A DNA stretch of 64,000 nucleotides from NCBI GenBank assembly GCA_029219385.1, contig JAQXTH010000034.1:1-64000 (forward strand). The letters run 5' to 3'. Below the pieces are notes generated by a model. It was not told the origin of the DNA and made no database searches. It was given only the letters and a program-made list of their open reading frames with translations. The DNA comes from Prevotellaceae bacterium. GTDB taxonomy: Bacteria; Bacteroidota; Bacteroidia; Bacteroidales; Bacteroidaceae. Below are positions 1 to 8,480 of this stretch, in pieces (the first letter of the stretch is position 1; each line of letters opens with the position of its first letter). The position numbers were made by a program, and so were the translations under genes.

Positions 1-3000
1 GCTGCTCACGATTGAGAAGAAGAATGCGTCCTGACCGTGAGCTTCTGTTCCGGCAAATGCGGTGAGAGCGTGGGTCTTCTTCCAGCGTGCGCTTGCGTCA
101 TAAACGAAGTCTTCGTCATCTTCGCTGTAAACAACCTTGTCAGGACCCAAGCCACCGGGAAGTCTCACGTTACCCTCTACGGCAGTGATGTCGATAGAGT
201 TGCTCAGAGAGATGGTGAAAGGAATCTTGGTGAGGTCGTCGCTGCTGCCAATAGCGCAACTGATGATTGCATCTGTGTTATTATCCGGTTCAATAATTTC
301 AGAAGCCTCTACAACTTCTTCGCCCGGAAGTACAAACGAGGGAGCACCTGCACTGCTACCTGCAATGATATTGTAGACAGCCACAACGTCTGAAGAGTTG
401 ATTTCACCGTCACCGTTTACGTCGGCACCTTCACCGGCACCTTCGCCCGAAATAGCGTTGTAGATATAGACAACGTCTGAAGAGTTGATTTCGCCGTCAC
501 CGTTCACGTCACCGGTTTCACCACCCTCGGGCCAGTTAAGACCTTTCACTGTGAGGGTCATGGCAGTCTCGACACCTTCCACTTCACCCTGATAGAGCGT
601 TGCATCGATATAACCGGTATGGGCAGAGATTGAGGCCTCAGTATTGGTGATTTCCTTGCCGGTGAACCATGCTGCACCAAGAGGAATCTTTTCTGTGGTC
701 AAAAGACCCACAAGTCCGTTGGCGGGTTTCATCTCTTGTGCAATCTCCGTGGGAGTGGCAATCACGATGGTTGTTTCTTCAGAATCCTCAATTGTCGGGT
801 CGCCGGTCACGAGGATACAGGGTTCGCCTGCCGCAAACTCATTTTTCTCATACAACTCTATAGTAGTGATATCGGTCTCCTTGTCGAGAGTCATCTTCTT
901 GATAGCATAGGTCTTGGCATCTTCGTTGTTTTCTGCGATGTCGGCAAATGCGTAAGGCACGGCAAAGACATCAATGTTGTTAGTGTGGGTGGTGAGCGTT
1001 ATGCAGTCTACATAAGTATCATCTACCTCAACAATGTCCCAAGCAGAAGCAGTCTTGCCACCTGCGCTCCAACCTACAATTTCCTTGTTGGCAGTGGCAG
1101 CATGGAGCGAGTAGCCCGGATTGTCACCCTTGCGAGCGATGAGGCCCGGCTGTCCGCCATTGATATTGAGCTGATAGAGCACGGGGGTCTTGGATGTCTT
1201 CACACCCACCGAATATGTGGGATAGTCACCGATATAAAGTCCGGTGCCAAGGTTCTGCACATAGTATGTGAGCGAGTAGGTGTCGTCTTCAACAGGAATG
1301 AAGTGCCACATTGCCATAGGATTGTAACTGAGTTCTTCGCTTTCGTTGAGGTCCCAAGTGAGGGATTTGTCAGCACCATATTCCTTCACATATATCACTG
1401 CACCGTTGGTATAAAGGTCGGGATTATCGTTGCGCGACTCATCGAGACTTGAGATATAATACCACTTGTCGGCCTTTGGCAGATTGAGCGCGTAGAGGAA
1501 ATCGTGGCGAGCCTGTTTAAGCGCGTTGTAAGCATTATCTATAGCCTCTTTGTTGAGCGGGGTGGCGAATACACCTGCTTCGGTTGCAGTTTCTATTGCG
1601 TTAACGAAGTTGTCAACAATTCCCTGTTCGGGAGCCTGGCAGATAGATGTGCCTACCTCTATGCTCGAAGCAAGATTGGTGCAACTTGTGATGAGCGAAC
1701 GAAGAGAGGTTGTGTCGGCAAAAAGATTGTCTACAGCATCAAGAGCAGCCTGAAGATTGTCGATGTCAGCTTGAGTGGCAGTGTTGGCCTCAACAAGAGC
1801 GCGAGCATCGGCAACAGCCTGGAGAAGTTTGTCGGCTGCTTCTTTCATGCCGGCTATATAATAATATTGAGAAGTCTCCTTGTTGAGCACCACGGGATAG
1901 ATTTGGAACTCGGAAAGGTTGAAATAAGGATAGCCATTGAGATTGCGGCTCGGAGCGTTGGACTTTTCAATCACCTCGAAGCGAATGTAGCTTGCAGGTT
2001 CGGCAAGTTCTATGCCCGGTGTGAAGCATTCATAAACTTCCGAAGCAGTTTCAAGACCTGTCACAGTTTTGGCCAACTGCCATTTTGCGGTGCCGTTCCA
2101 CTGACCGGTGGTGTCGTTGGTCACATAAATATTGGCTGCAGTGGGGCGGTCGTAGTTGCCGTATGTTCCCTCGCGGCGGCGCAGATATATCTGGAAGGCC
2201 TTTTGAGGATTGTTTGAGATGTCGGCCTGGAGATAATGATATGTGCCGGGGTCGGCGGTAGCGTGATAGGTTGAATGCCAGAACGACTCGGGATCACCGT
2301 CGATAAGAGCATGGAAACTTAATCCCTCGGCAGGGTCTGAGGCATTAGAGGAAATCTGGCAGTCATCGGGGTCATCGTCGGTCACGTTGGTGAGAAGCGG
2401 TTGCTCAAGGTCGGTATTATAGACAAAGAGTTTGTTGTAGGCTATGTCGGCCGTGTTGCAAAGCGTCTTCAACTCAGCGGTGATGATGTTTTGTGCCTTC
2501 ACTGCATCGAGGCTGTCAATAAGGTTGGGATCGTTGATAGCCCTTACATACCATGTTGAAGAAGAGCCCTTGCCCGATGAGTTCCAAGTAACGAGTTTTC
2601 CACTCTTGCCCGAACCACCACCGTTGCTTTCCGGGTGATAGTGTTGGGTGCAGAATGTATTCCATATCTGCCACTGTCCACCACCGATAGCGTTAAACAC
2701 TTGTTTTTTATCGGGCTTGGTAGTGGTCTGAATAGCCTGCGAAGACTTATTTTCGTTAGGCGCACTCCAATAGCGGTCGGTATTATAGCTCTTCACATCA
2801 ACATAGCCGTCGGCATCCTTGGTAAGATAGAAAATAAACGCGGGATCGGTAGTGTTGAGAGCTTTCCACTGAATATAGTTGTTGGCATCGTTCATGAAGC
2901 AACCCATTTCAACCTTTTGAGAATTCATGAAGTCACTATATGCACTGACGATATAATAATATCCCTCGGTGATGTCTATATAGGCATTCTCTACCGCTTC

Positions 3001-3798
3001 TTTGGCGGCTTTAAGTTTTTCGGCATATTGTTTATATTCCTCATCAGAGAGTTCGCTTATTACTGCCCGGTTGGCCTCTTCGAGCGCGGTATTGTATGCA
3101 TCGGCCAACTCCTTGGGATAGAAGCCCGGGTCGGTGCCGGCAGTGAAATCGAGATTGAGGCTCGTATAATAATCAATAAGATCTTCAAGATCGCCAAGAG
3201 GATCGGAGGTTTCATAAACCTGATAGACATCCCAAGGGTTGGTGTCTTGATAACCCCACACCCAAATCTGCTCGGCAGCAAACCAGCCCCAGTTGCAAAG
3301 ATATGACCACGAGGGTTCACTTCCGTCTTCATAAGAGTAGCACATCACTACAGAAGTTGCATCAAAATTGCTTTGACCATTCCATGCAGCTGAAGAGTCT
3401 GCCGCACAATAAAAAGCAACATTGTAGGCACTGTCAGGCGTGCTCACAAGACGCACGTCACTGTTTGAAGCAGCCTGGCTACCTCTAAGACCATTTTTGC
3501 CCAGATATTTTCCCTGAGCCAACTGGCGCAAGAAGTAAGTAGGATCACCTGTGCGAAGATCCACCGGTCCTTCTTCCACTTCAAATACACAGTCTTCGGT
3601 AAAGACTGTTTGCAAAACGCCCGCTCCGATATAGCGATAACCATTGTTGGCATTGTCGGAAATGCCCTGAATGGCAATCGTATCGCCCGATTTAATCTCA
3701 TTGTATGCCTTGCGGCTGCCGAGATTGTAGCGTGCGTCAGCTTCATTACACAATGCACTGACAACAATCAGCGCAAAAAAGAGTAATAGCTTTTTCAT
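1..3798 (-). CDS. Secreted multidomain surface protein with dockerin-like repeats (partial, C-terminus beyond window)
   Basis: Translated by hand, because the ORF track omits it (no stop inside the window). ATG at 3798 opens a frame of about 1,266 codons that is still open at base 1. It begins with a signal peptide (MKKLLLFFALIVVSALC). Rough order: an N-terminal beta-rich region; a helical FIVAR-like stretch near residues 230-290; a ricin-like region; a discoidin/F5-8C-like region near 520-630; more helical bundles; a second ricin-like region; two dockerin-type calcium repeats near 1091-1147 (DVNGDGEINSSDVV twice); and a beta-rich cohesin-like stretch cut by the window edge. I checked the frame at several points and found no break. 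It is probably exported and cell-surface associated, with carbohydrate binding the likely role. No catalytic domain was recognised. Domain names are fold impressions, except the dockerin loops, which are clear. Confidence 0.8.
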   Translation of the reverse strand, partial: MKKLLLFFALIVVSALCNEADARYNLGSRKAYNEIKSGDTIAIQGISDNANNGYRYIGAGVLQTVFTEDCVFEVEEGPVDLRTGDPTYFLRQLAQGKYLGKNGLRGSQAASNSDVRLVSTPDSAYNVAFYCAADSSAAWNGQSNFDATSVVMCYSYEDGSEPSWSYLCNWGWFAAEQIWVWGYQDTNPWDVYQVYETSDPLGDLEDLIDYYTSLNLDFTAGTDPGFYPKELADAYNTALEEANRAVISELSDEEYKQYAEKLKAAKEAVENAYIDITEGYYYIVSAYSDFMNSQKVEMGCFMNDANNYIQWKALNTTDPAFIFYLTKDADGYVDVKSYNTDRYWSAPNENKSSQAIQTTTKPDKKQVFNAIGGGQWQIWNTFCTQHYHPESNGGGSGKSGKLVTWNSSGKGSSSTWYVRAINDPNLIDSLDAVKAQNIITAELKTLCNTADIAYNKLFVYNTDLEQPLLTNVTDDDPDDCQISSNASDPAEGLSFHALIDGDPESFWHSTYHATADPGTYHYLQADISNNPQKAFQIYLRRREGTYGNYDRPTAANIYVTNDTTGQWNGTAKWQLAKTVTGLETASEVYECFTPGIELAEPASYIRFEVIEKSNAPSRNLNGYPYFNLSEFQIYPVVLNKETSQYYYIAGMKEAADKLLQAVADARALVEANTATQADIDNLQAALDAVDNLFADTTSLRSLITSCTNLASSIEVGTSICQAPEQGIVDNFVNAIETATEAGVFATPLNKEAIDNAYNALKQARHDFLYALNLPKADKWYYISSLDESRNDNPDLYTNGAVIYVKEYGADKSLTWDLNESEELSYNPMAMWHFIPVEDDTYSLTYYVQNLGTGLYIGDYPTYSVGVKTSKTPVLYQLNINGGQPGLIARKGDNPGYSLHAATANKEIVGWSAGGKTASAWDIVEVDDTYVDCITLTTHTNNIDVFAVPYAFADIAENNEDAKTYAIKKMTLDKETDITTIELYEKNEFAAGEPCILVTGDPTIEDSEETTIVIATPTEIAQEMKPANGLVGLLTTEKIPLGAAWFTGKEITNTEASISAHTGYIDATLYQGEVEGVETAMTLTVKGLNWPEGGETGDVNGDGEINSSDVVYIYNAISGEGAGEGADVNGDGEINSSDVVAVYNIIAGSSAGAPSFVLPGEEVVEASEIIEPDNNTDAIISCAIGSSDDLTKIPFTISLSNSIDITAVEGNVRLPGGLGPDKVVYSEDDEDFVYDASARWKKTHALTAFAGTEAHGQDAFFFSIVSS

Positions 3799-3842
3799 AA
3801 TTTAAACGGTTTATAAAGTTTGTGTTAGTATATATATCGCTG

Positions 3843-3850
3843 CGAATTTA
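3843..3850 (-). promoter_or_regulatory. Probable -7 box of the surface protein gene
   Basis: On the minus strand this reads TAAATTCG, one base from the Bacteroidetes -7 consensus TAnnTTTG. It lies about 45 bp upstream of the ATG at 3798. No convincing -33 TTTG is visible. This is inference from consensus only. Confidence 0.35.
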
Positions 3851-3985
3851 TGATTATTTTTCTAATTTTCTACATACAATATGATAAATTCGGCTTTTTA
3901 AACATTTTTCTAATCATTTATTGCTCGCCACTCTCCGTTGCGCACTTTTATCATATAAAAACAATGTTATTGTACAAGCACAAAA

Positions 3986-4028
3986 AAAACCTTGAAACGA
4001 GCAGTAGATACTCCCGTTTCAAGGTTTT
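3986..4028 (-). terminator. Intrinsic terminator of the leuS-to-lipoprotein operon
   Basis: A perfect 14-bp inverted repeat (AAAACCTTGAAACG / CGTTTCAAGGTTTT) with a 15-nt loop is flanked on the minus strand by a long T run. It sits 35 bp past the stop of the lamin-tail lipoprotein gene, so it closes that operon and insulates the downstream surface protein gene. Confidence 0.85.
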
Positions 4029-4062
4029 TTGAGTTTGTGAAAAACTCACAACCATGTATCAA

Positions 4063-4593
4063 TTATTCTTCGTTGTCGGCTTCAAACTCGTCTAAGTCGT
4101 TATCATCGTTTGTGGAGGGGTTGGGCTCATTCCACGAAGCTTGTTTCACGAGTGTCCACTCGCCTTTGAGGTTTGGCACGCGAGCATAACTGCCACCAAT
4201 GGGGTGGCACTCCAAATTGAGGTCTTCGTCGCTGTCAAAACTGTCAACCACGTTGCCCTCGGCATCTTCCAACTCTATGATAATGGCTTTCTTGTAAGGG
4301 ATATGGGCTTTAAGGTCTTCCGTGTTGATTGTGTATATCTCACCGGGAGCAATAACAATATCGGGAAATTCATAGACCTTCTTCTCCAAGCCCTCGACAT
4401 CCATTTTGCGCACCTTGTAGCCTTTGAGGTTTACAGGCGCATTGGAAGTGTTGCCAACTTCTATCCATTCGAGAGCGTCGTTATCTTTGCCACAAATCTC
4501 ATTTAACACCACGCCACCCTTTGGCGACACATCGCAACCTGCAAGCAAGACCATGCCAAACATCGCAATTATCGAAAAACAAAAACTCTTCAT
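4063..4593 (-). CDS. Lamin-tail-domain lipoprotein
   Basis: A 176-residue protein with a lipoprotein signal peptide ending in the lipobox LAGC, so it should be lipidated and envelope anchored. The rest matches a bacterial lamin tail domain, a small Ig-like beta fold: VVLNEICGKDNDALEWIEVGN, then NLKGYKVRK, IAPGEIYTI and SYARVPNLKGEWTL. The C-terminus is short, acidic and Asp/Glu/Asn-rich. It starts 15 bp after porZ and is the last gene before a strong terminator, so it is probably co-transcribed with porZ. Lamin tail domains occur in many secreted bacterial proteins, often as accessory modules. A stand-alone lipoprotein of this kind has no assigned function that I know. A link to T9SS is only suggested by position. 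Confidence 0.75.
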   Translation of the reverse strand: MKSFCFSIIAMFGMVLLAGCDVSPKGGVVLNEICGKDNDALEWIEVGNTSNAPVNLKGYKVRKMDVEGLEKKVYEFPDIVIAPGEIYTINTEDLKAHIPYKKAIIIELEDAEGNVVDSFDSDEDLNLECHPIGGSYARVPNLKGEWTLVKQASWNEPNPSTNDDNDLDEFEADNEE

Positions 4594-4608
4594 AACATTA
4601 GCTTTTAT

Positions 4609-6909
4609 TTATTTCACTATCAATATCTTTGCCACAATACCATTCTTACCCTCGGCATCAGAGCCTATCACGTAATAAATGCCCGTTGCCACACGCTTGC
4701 CTTGACTGTCGCGGCCATTCCAAGTGAAAGTTCCACCCAGCGATGTGCCCTGCGCCACCACCTGACCCGAAACTGTGGTAATCTTCACATCTGAGTCAGA
4801 CGTGAAACCCGTGACACGAATCCTGCCCGTATATTCAGGTCTCACAGGATTGGGAAACACTTTTATGTTGTTCTCATTGAGTGTTTCGGCCGGAGTGGTG
4901 GCATCGCCACGATAAGAGAGCAATCCGAGGTCGGTGCCTATCATCACAAGTCCGTTGTCGGAATTTATGGCAAGCGAGAGAATGCAGTCTGAAATCAAGG
5001 GAGAGTTTTCCGTGGTATAGTGGGCGATAATCTCCAAACCATCGGCCGAGACAAGATAGAGGCCGTTGTTTGTGGTGCCAATCCACTTGCGATTTGCCCC
5101 ATCGACCACAATACATTTCACAGGAACTCCGTCGAGCAAGTAATCGGCATAATTGGTGCCGTCGTTGCGCGGAATAACAGGCTGGCGAAACACCACCGAG
5201 CCTGAAAATATCTTAGAGGGGTCTTCGAGCACAAAAACACCCTGGTCGGTGCCTATCCACAATTGTCCATTTTGGTCGAAAACGGCAGTATAGAGCAGAC
5301 TAATGGTGGCCGTGGTTCCGTTTTGGTTTGTGAATGTCTTGCAGAAAACAAACTTGTCGTCAGCCTTATTGTCAAGAGTTCCGTTATAATCAAGACAAGC
5401 AATGCCTGCGCTAAACGTGCCGGCCCAACGACGGTGTGTCATCCAAACGCAACCATTTTTTTCGAACACAAAATTGTCAAACGTGGGATAGCCGTCGATC
5501 TCATCAAAATAAAACCCTTTCCACTGCATATCGGGAGTAAGCACCCTCACAATGGTGTCTACCTGATTGTTGAACATCCACAGATTGCCCTTTTCGTCAT
5601 ACTTGGCTCCACAAACTCTGTTATAGCGCAGATAGTTGGTAGAATTGGGCAAAATACTTTTCAGAGGCGAGTTGTCGCAATTAAAGAGTTTGTGGAAACG
5701 ATAATTCCTAAATTCATACAGTCCGCCCTCAGACGAAGAAGCAAAATGGTGTGTGGGGTCTTGGGGGTCTTGAGCCACAGAGGTGACGTTAAGGAAGTTG
5801 ATGCCCGTCTTTATCTTAATGCTGTCTTCACTAAAGTTAATCCAATGTCCGTCTTCAAAAGCCATCACGGTGCCCTCGTATGATGTCTTGCCCGAATAGG
5901 CCAGCGCACCACCTGCCACAAGCAGTCGACCCGACGGTGTGAAACTTATTTCAGAGAAATAATTCCTTATGGGGCTGTCGGGAATAATGGGGTTACTCAC
6001 AGCCTTGAGGGTATCGCTATCTATCGTGAAAGCCTGCAAGCCATTGTTGTTGCGCGAAGCCCACAAACGTGTTCCTTCGCTACACAATGCGACAAAATCA
6101 TTGGCAATATCATATACAGTTGCTTGATCGTCGGCATCAACAAATGCAATCTTCGTCTTGCTCTGCAACACGAGTTTGTCGCCGTATGGATTGAAAGAAG
6201 AAAACGTTCCTTTGCACTTGAGAGAAATATTCAGCGTCTCAGTATCAAACGAATAAAGGCCGTCTCCATACATTGCATAATAGCGATTGTTAAAAGGAAT
6301 AAAATACTGTGGTTTTGAACTGCTTTTAAGCGTCCAGTTTGAACGGTCGAGCAGATTCTTGGTTCTATCGCCCACCATTATTCCATCGGTCACTCTCAAA
6401 ACAAAACGGTCGCCGTCGGTCACGGCGGCACGCACCATTGTGCCTATTTCATAAGCGTTTACAAACTCTGCCTTCTTCAGGTTTATCACCACCAGACCAA
6501 AATTGGTAGAGAGCAAAGCCTCGCTGTCTACTATGGTAAGATTATTGATTGTCTTGTCGGCAAACGACGAGTTCTTGTATTGGGGAATATTGATGATGCT
6601 GTCGTTGACACTGACAATATCAATGTTATAGTCCTCGTAGACCAAAACTATCTCTGCAAGTTCCTCGCAAAAGACAGCGTGAGTGATGTTTGTGCCGCTC
6701 AATCCGGAAAACTTGGAATAGGTCTTCACCGTTGTGTCACCCGGCTTGTATGAAAACAAAGCTCCCCCCGCAACAGCATAGATTTTGTCGCCCACAGGAA
6801 AACTGTATGTCACATTATGGTATGAAAGATAAAACTTCCAATCATTATCGACCGACCATATCGGCATTGCCATCAATAGAGAGGCAACCACACAGAGTAG
6901 TTTACGCAT
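4609..6909 (-). CDS. porZ: PorZ-like type IX secretion system surface protein (beta-propeller with CTD)
   Basis: The 766-residue protein has a signal peptide, a long run of two-component-regulator-type propeller repeats (for example GNLWMFNN, GQLWIGTDQGVFVLED, RKWIGTTNNGLYLVS), and a C-terminal domain of T9SS type A (KVFPNPVRPEYTGRIRVTG through GIYYVIGSDAEG). Length and architecture match PorZ of Porphyromonas gingivalis (about 776 residues), which belongs to the cell-surface PorU-PorV-PorQ-PorZ complex that cleaves CTD signals and attaches cargo. It starts 20 bp after rdgB and ends 15 bp before the lipoprotein gene. The nearby peptidases carry T9SS-like tails and would be plausible cargo. 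A different propeller protein with a CTD is the main alternative. Confidence 0.82.
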   Translation of the reverse strand: MRKLLCVVASLLMAMPIWSVDNDWKFYLSYHNVTYSFPVGDKIYAVAGGALFSYKPGDTTVKTYSKFSGLSGTNITHAVFCEELAEIVLVYEDYNIDIVSVNDSIINIPQYKNSSFADKTINNLTIVDSEALLSTNFGLVVINLKKAEFVNAYEIGTMVRAAVTDGDRFVLRVTDGIMVGDRTKNLLDRSNWTLKSSSKPQYFIPFNNRYYAMYGDGLYSFDTETLNISLKCKGTFSSFNPYGDKLVLQSKTKIAFVDADDQATVYDIANDFVALCSEGTRLWASRNNNGLQAFTIDSDTLKAVSNPIIPDSPIRNYFSEISFTPSGRLLVAGGALAYSGKTSYEGTVMAFEDGHWINFSEDSIKIKTGINFLNVTSVAQDPQDPTHHFASSSEGGLYEFRNYRFHKLFNCDNSPLKSILPNSTNYLRYNRVCGAKYDEKGNLWMFNNQVDTIVRVLTPDMQWKGFYFDEIDGYPTFDNFVFEKNGCVWMTHRRWAGTFSAGIACLDYNGTLDNKADDKFVFCKTFTNQNGTTATISLLYTAVFDQNGQLWIGTDQGVFVLEDPSKIFSGSVVFRQPVIPRNDGTNYADYLLDGVPVKCIVVDGANRKWIGTTNNGLYLVSADGLEIIAHYTTENSPLISDCILSLAINSDNGLVMIGTDLGLLSYRGDATTPAETLNENNIKVFPNPVRPEYTGRIRVTGFTSDSDVKITTVSGQVVAQGTSLGGTFTWNGRDSQGKRVATGIYYVIGSDAEGKNGIVAKILIVK

Positions 6910-6929
6910 TGTTGTCTGATTGTAAATAA

Positions 6930-7508
6930 TTATAGAGAATTAAGATATTCCATAAGTTTGTTGACGGCTCGCGCCCTATGGCTGATAGTGTTTTTAAACT
7001 CCTCGCCCAGTTGGGCAAAGGTCTTGCCGGTTTCTTCGGGAATGAAGACTGGGTCATAGCCAAAGCCTCTGTCGCCCAAAGGTTCTTCAGATATATATCC
7101 GTCCACACGGCCGCTGAACAAATGCTCCTCGCCATCTCTGATAAAGGCAATGGCAGTGCGGAAACATGCTTTGCGATTAGTCTTGCCTTTCATCTCGGCA
7201 AGCAGCTTGCGCATATTGGCCGAAGTGTCGTGGCCGTCGGTTGCATAGCGAGCGGTATGCACTCCCGGAGCACCACCCAATGCTTCAACCTCAAGCCCCG
7301 TGTCGTCGGCAAAACAATCGTAGCCATAATTCTCATAGACATAGCGTGCCTTGATGAGGGCATTACCTTCGAGCGTGTCGGCAGTTTCAGCAATATCAAC
7401 ATAACACCCTATGTCGGCAAGGCTCAAAACCTCGGCCTTTTCTTTGAGAATGTCTCTTATCTCTCGCAATTTATGCTCGTTGTTGGTTGCAAAAACTATT
7501 TTTTTCAT
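6930..7508 (-). CDS. rdgB: XTP/dITP diphosphatase, RdgB/HAM1 family
   Basis: This enzyme hydrolyses non-canonical purine triphosphates (XTP, dITP) to monophosphates in the cytoplasm and keeps them out of DNA and RNA. The N-terminal [11 protein letters not shown] motif, the central [24 protein letters not shown] and the C-terminal [20 protein letters not shown] and SHRARA motifs are diagnostic. The ORF track begins at 7529. I chose ATG 7508 ([13 protein letters not shown]) because family members start there, giving 192 residues, the usual length. The gene lies between yitT and porZ in the same direction with short gaps, consistent with one operon. Confidence 0.95.
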   Translation of the reverse strand: MKKIVFATNNEHKLREIRDILKEKAEVLSLADIGCYVDIAETADTLEGNALIKARYVYENYGYDCFADDTGLEVEALGGAPGVHTARYATDGHDTSANMRKLLAEMKGKTNRKACFRTAIAFIRDGEEHLFSGRVDGYISEEPLGDRGFGYDPVFIPEETGKTFAQLGEEFKNTISHRARAVNKLMEYLNSL

Positions 7509-7544
7509 CGTTTTATAGTTTCTTTTCAAATTCCACGCTTCGTC

Positions 7545-8441
7545 TTATTTTCCTTTTATGCGATCAAAGCCGTTGCCAAACACGCCCACCACCTTGCTTT
7601 GAGAAACAAAGGCATTGGGATCGGCCTCCTTTATCACACGAAATATGAAAGGACTCTCGCGACGACGCGCCAACACGATGAGCACCTTGCGCTCTTCCTT
7701 GGTGTACCACCCTATGCCATTGACAATCGTCACACCACGCCCCGTAGAGGCTATCTCACGCGCTATCTCATCATATTTCTCGGAGAAAATAAAGAACTGC
7801 ACTGACTGACGGCGGTTGTTGACAACATAATCGAGCGTTACGGTAGTGATTATCAATGTGACATAACTGTAGATGAGCAGATTGATATCATGGAAAATCA
7901 AATAGCTGGTCGAAATGATACACACATCGGTGCATAGTATTATCTGACCGAGGCTCACATCGCGAAACTTGTTTACCACTGCTGCAATAATGTCTGTGCC
8001 ACCCGTCGAGCCGCTGTTAATGAACACAATGGCAAGACCAATGCCTTCAAACGCGGCACCAATCAAACACGACATAAACATATTGTCGAGCAATGGCACA
8101 AACTTGCCCACCTCGTTGATTGGAGCAAACACCTGCAAGAGTGCCATGAAACTACCAAGGCTGATTACGCCGCAAATTGTGTTCATCAAAAACTTAAATC
8201 CCAAAAACTTCAGTGCCACCATGAGCAATATCACGTTGAACGCCCAATAGGTGTATTGCACAGGTATCGCGGTGGCATAGAAAACCAACGCTGCCGCTCC
8301 CGCCGTGCCACCCGGCACAAGATGGTAGGGCAACTGGAAAAACACATATCCGCAAGCATAAATCAGAGTGCCGAGCATTATAAACAAGAAGTCGTGGATA
8401 ACATTCTTGAAGTTAAACTTAATGATGTTATAGTGTAGCAT
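7545..8441 (-). CDS. YitT family membrane protein (DUF161 + DUF2179)
   Basis: The 298-residue inner-membrane protein has about five or six hydrophobic segments in the first 200 residues (for example FLFIMLGTLIYACGYVFF and NVILLMVALKFLGFKF). They include the SGSTGGTDIIAAVVNKF signature of YitT proteins. A soluble C-terminal DUF2179 domain follows (GRGVTIVNGIGWYTKEERKVLIVLARRRE). The substrate and role are not established for most members of the family. It lies between leuS and rdgB, a gene order I recall from other Bacteroidales. Confidence 0.88.
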   Translation of the reverse strand: MLHYNIIKFNFKNVIHDFLFIMLGTLIYACGYVFFQLPYHLVPGGTAGAAALVFYATAIPVQYTYWAFNVILLMVALKFLGFKFLMNTICGVISLGSFMALLQVFAPINEVGKFVPLLDNMFMSCLIGAAFEGIGLAIVFINSGSTGGTDIIAAVVNKFRDVSLGQIILCTDVCIISTSYLIFHDINLLIYSYVTLIITTVTLDYVVNNRRQSVQFFIFSEKYDEIAREIASTGRGVTIVNGIGWYTKEERKVLIVLARRRESPFIFRVIKEADPNAFVSQSKVVGVFGNGFDRIKGK

Positions 8442-8480
8442 CTTAAATAGTATTATTGTTTTGCGTTTATAGACTACATC

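Noticed and set aside
3444-3767. Minus-strand 107-aa ORF at 3444-3767 and other small ORFs in 1-3798
   Set aside because: They are out of frame with the continuous 1,266-codon reading that carries the signal peptide and dockerin repeats.
3850-4032. 60-aa ORF 3850-4032 (plus)
   Set aside because: It covers the promoter region and the terminator hairpin and has low-complexity hydrophobic sequence. No gene is supported.
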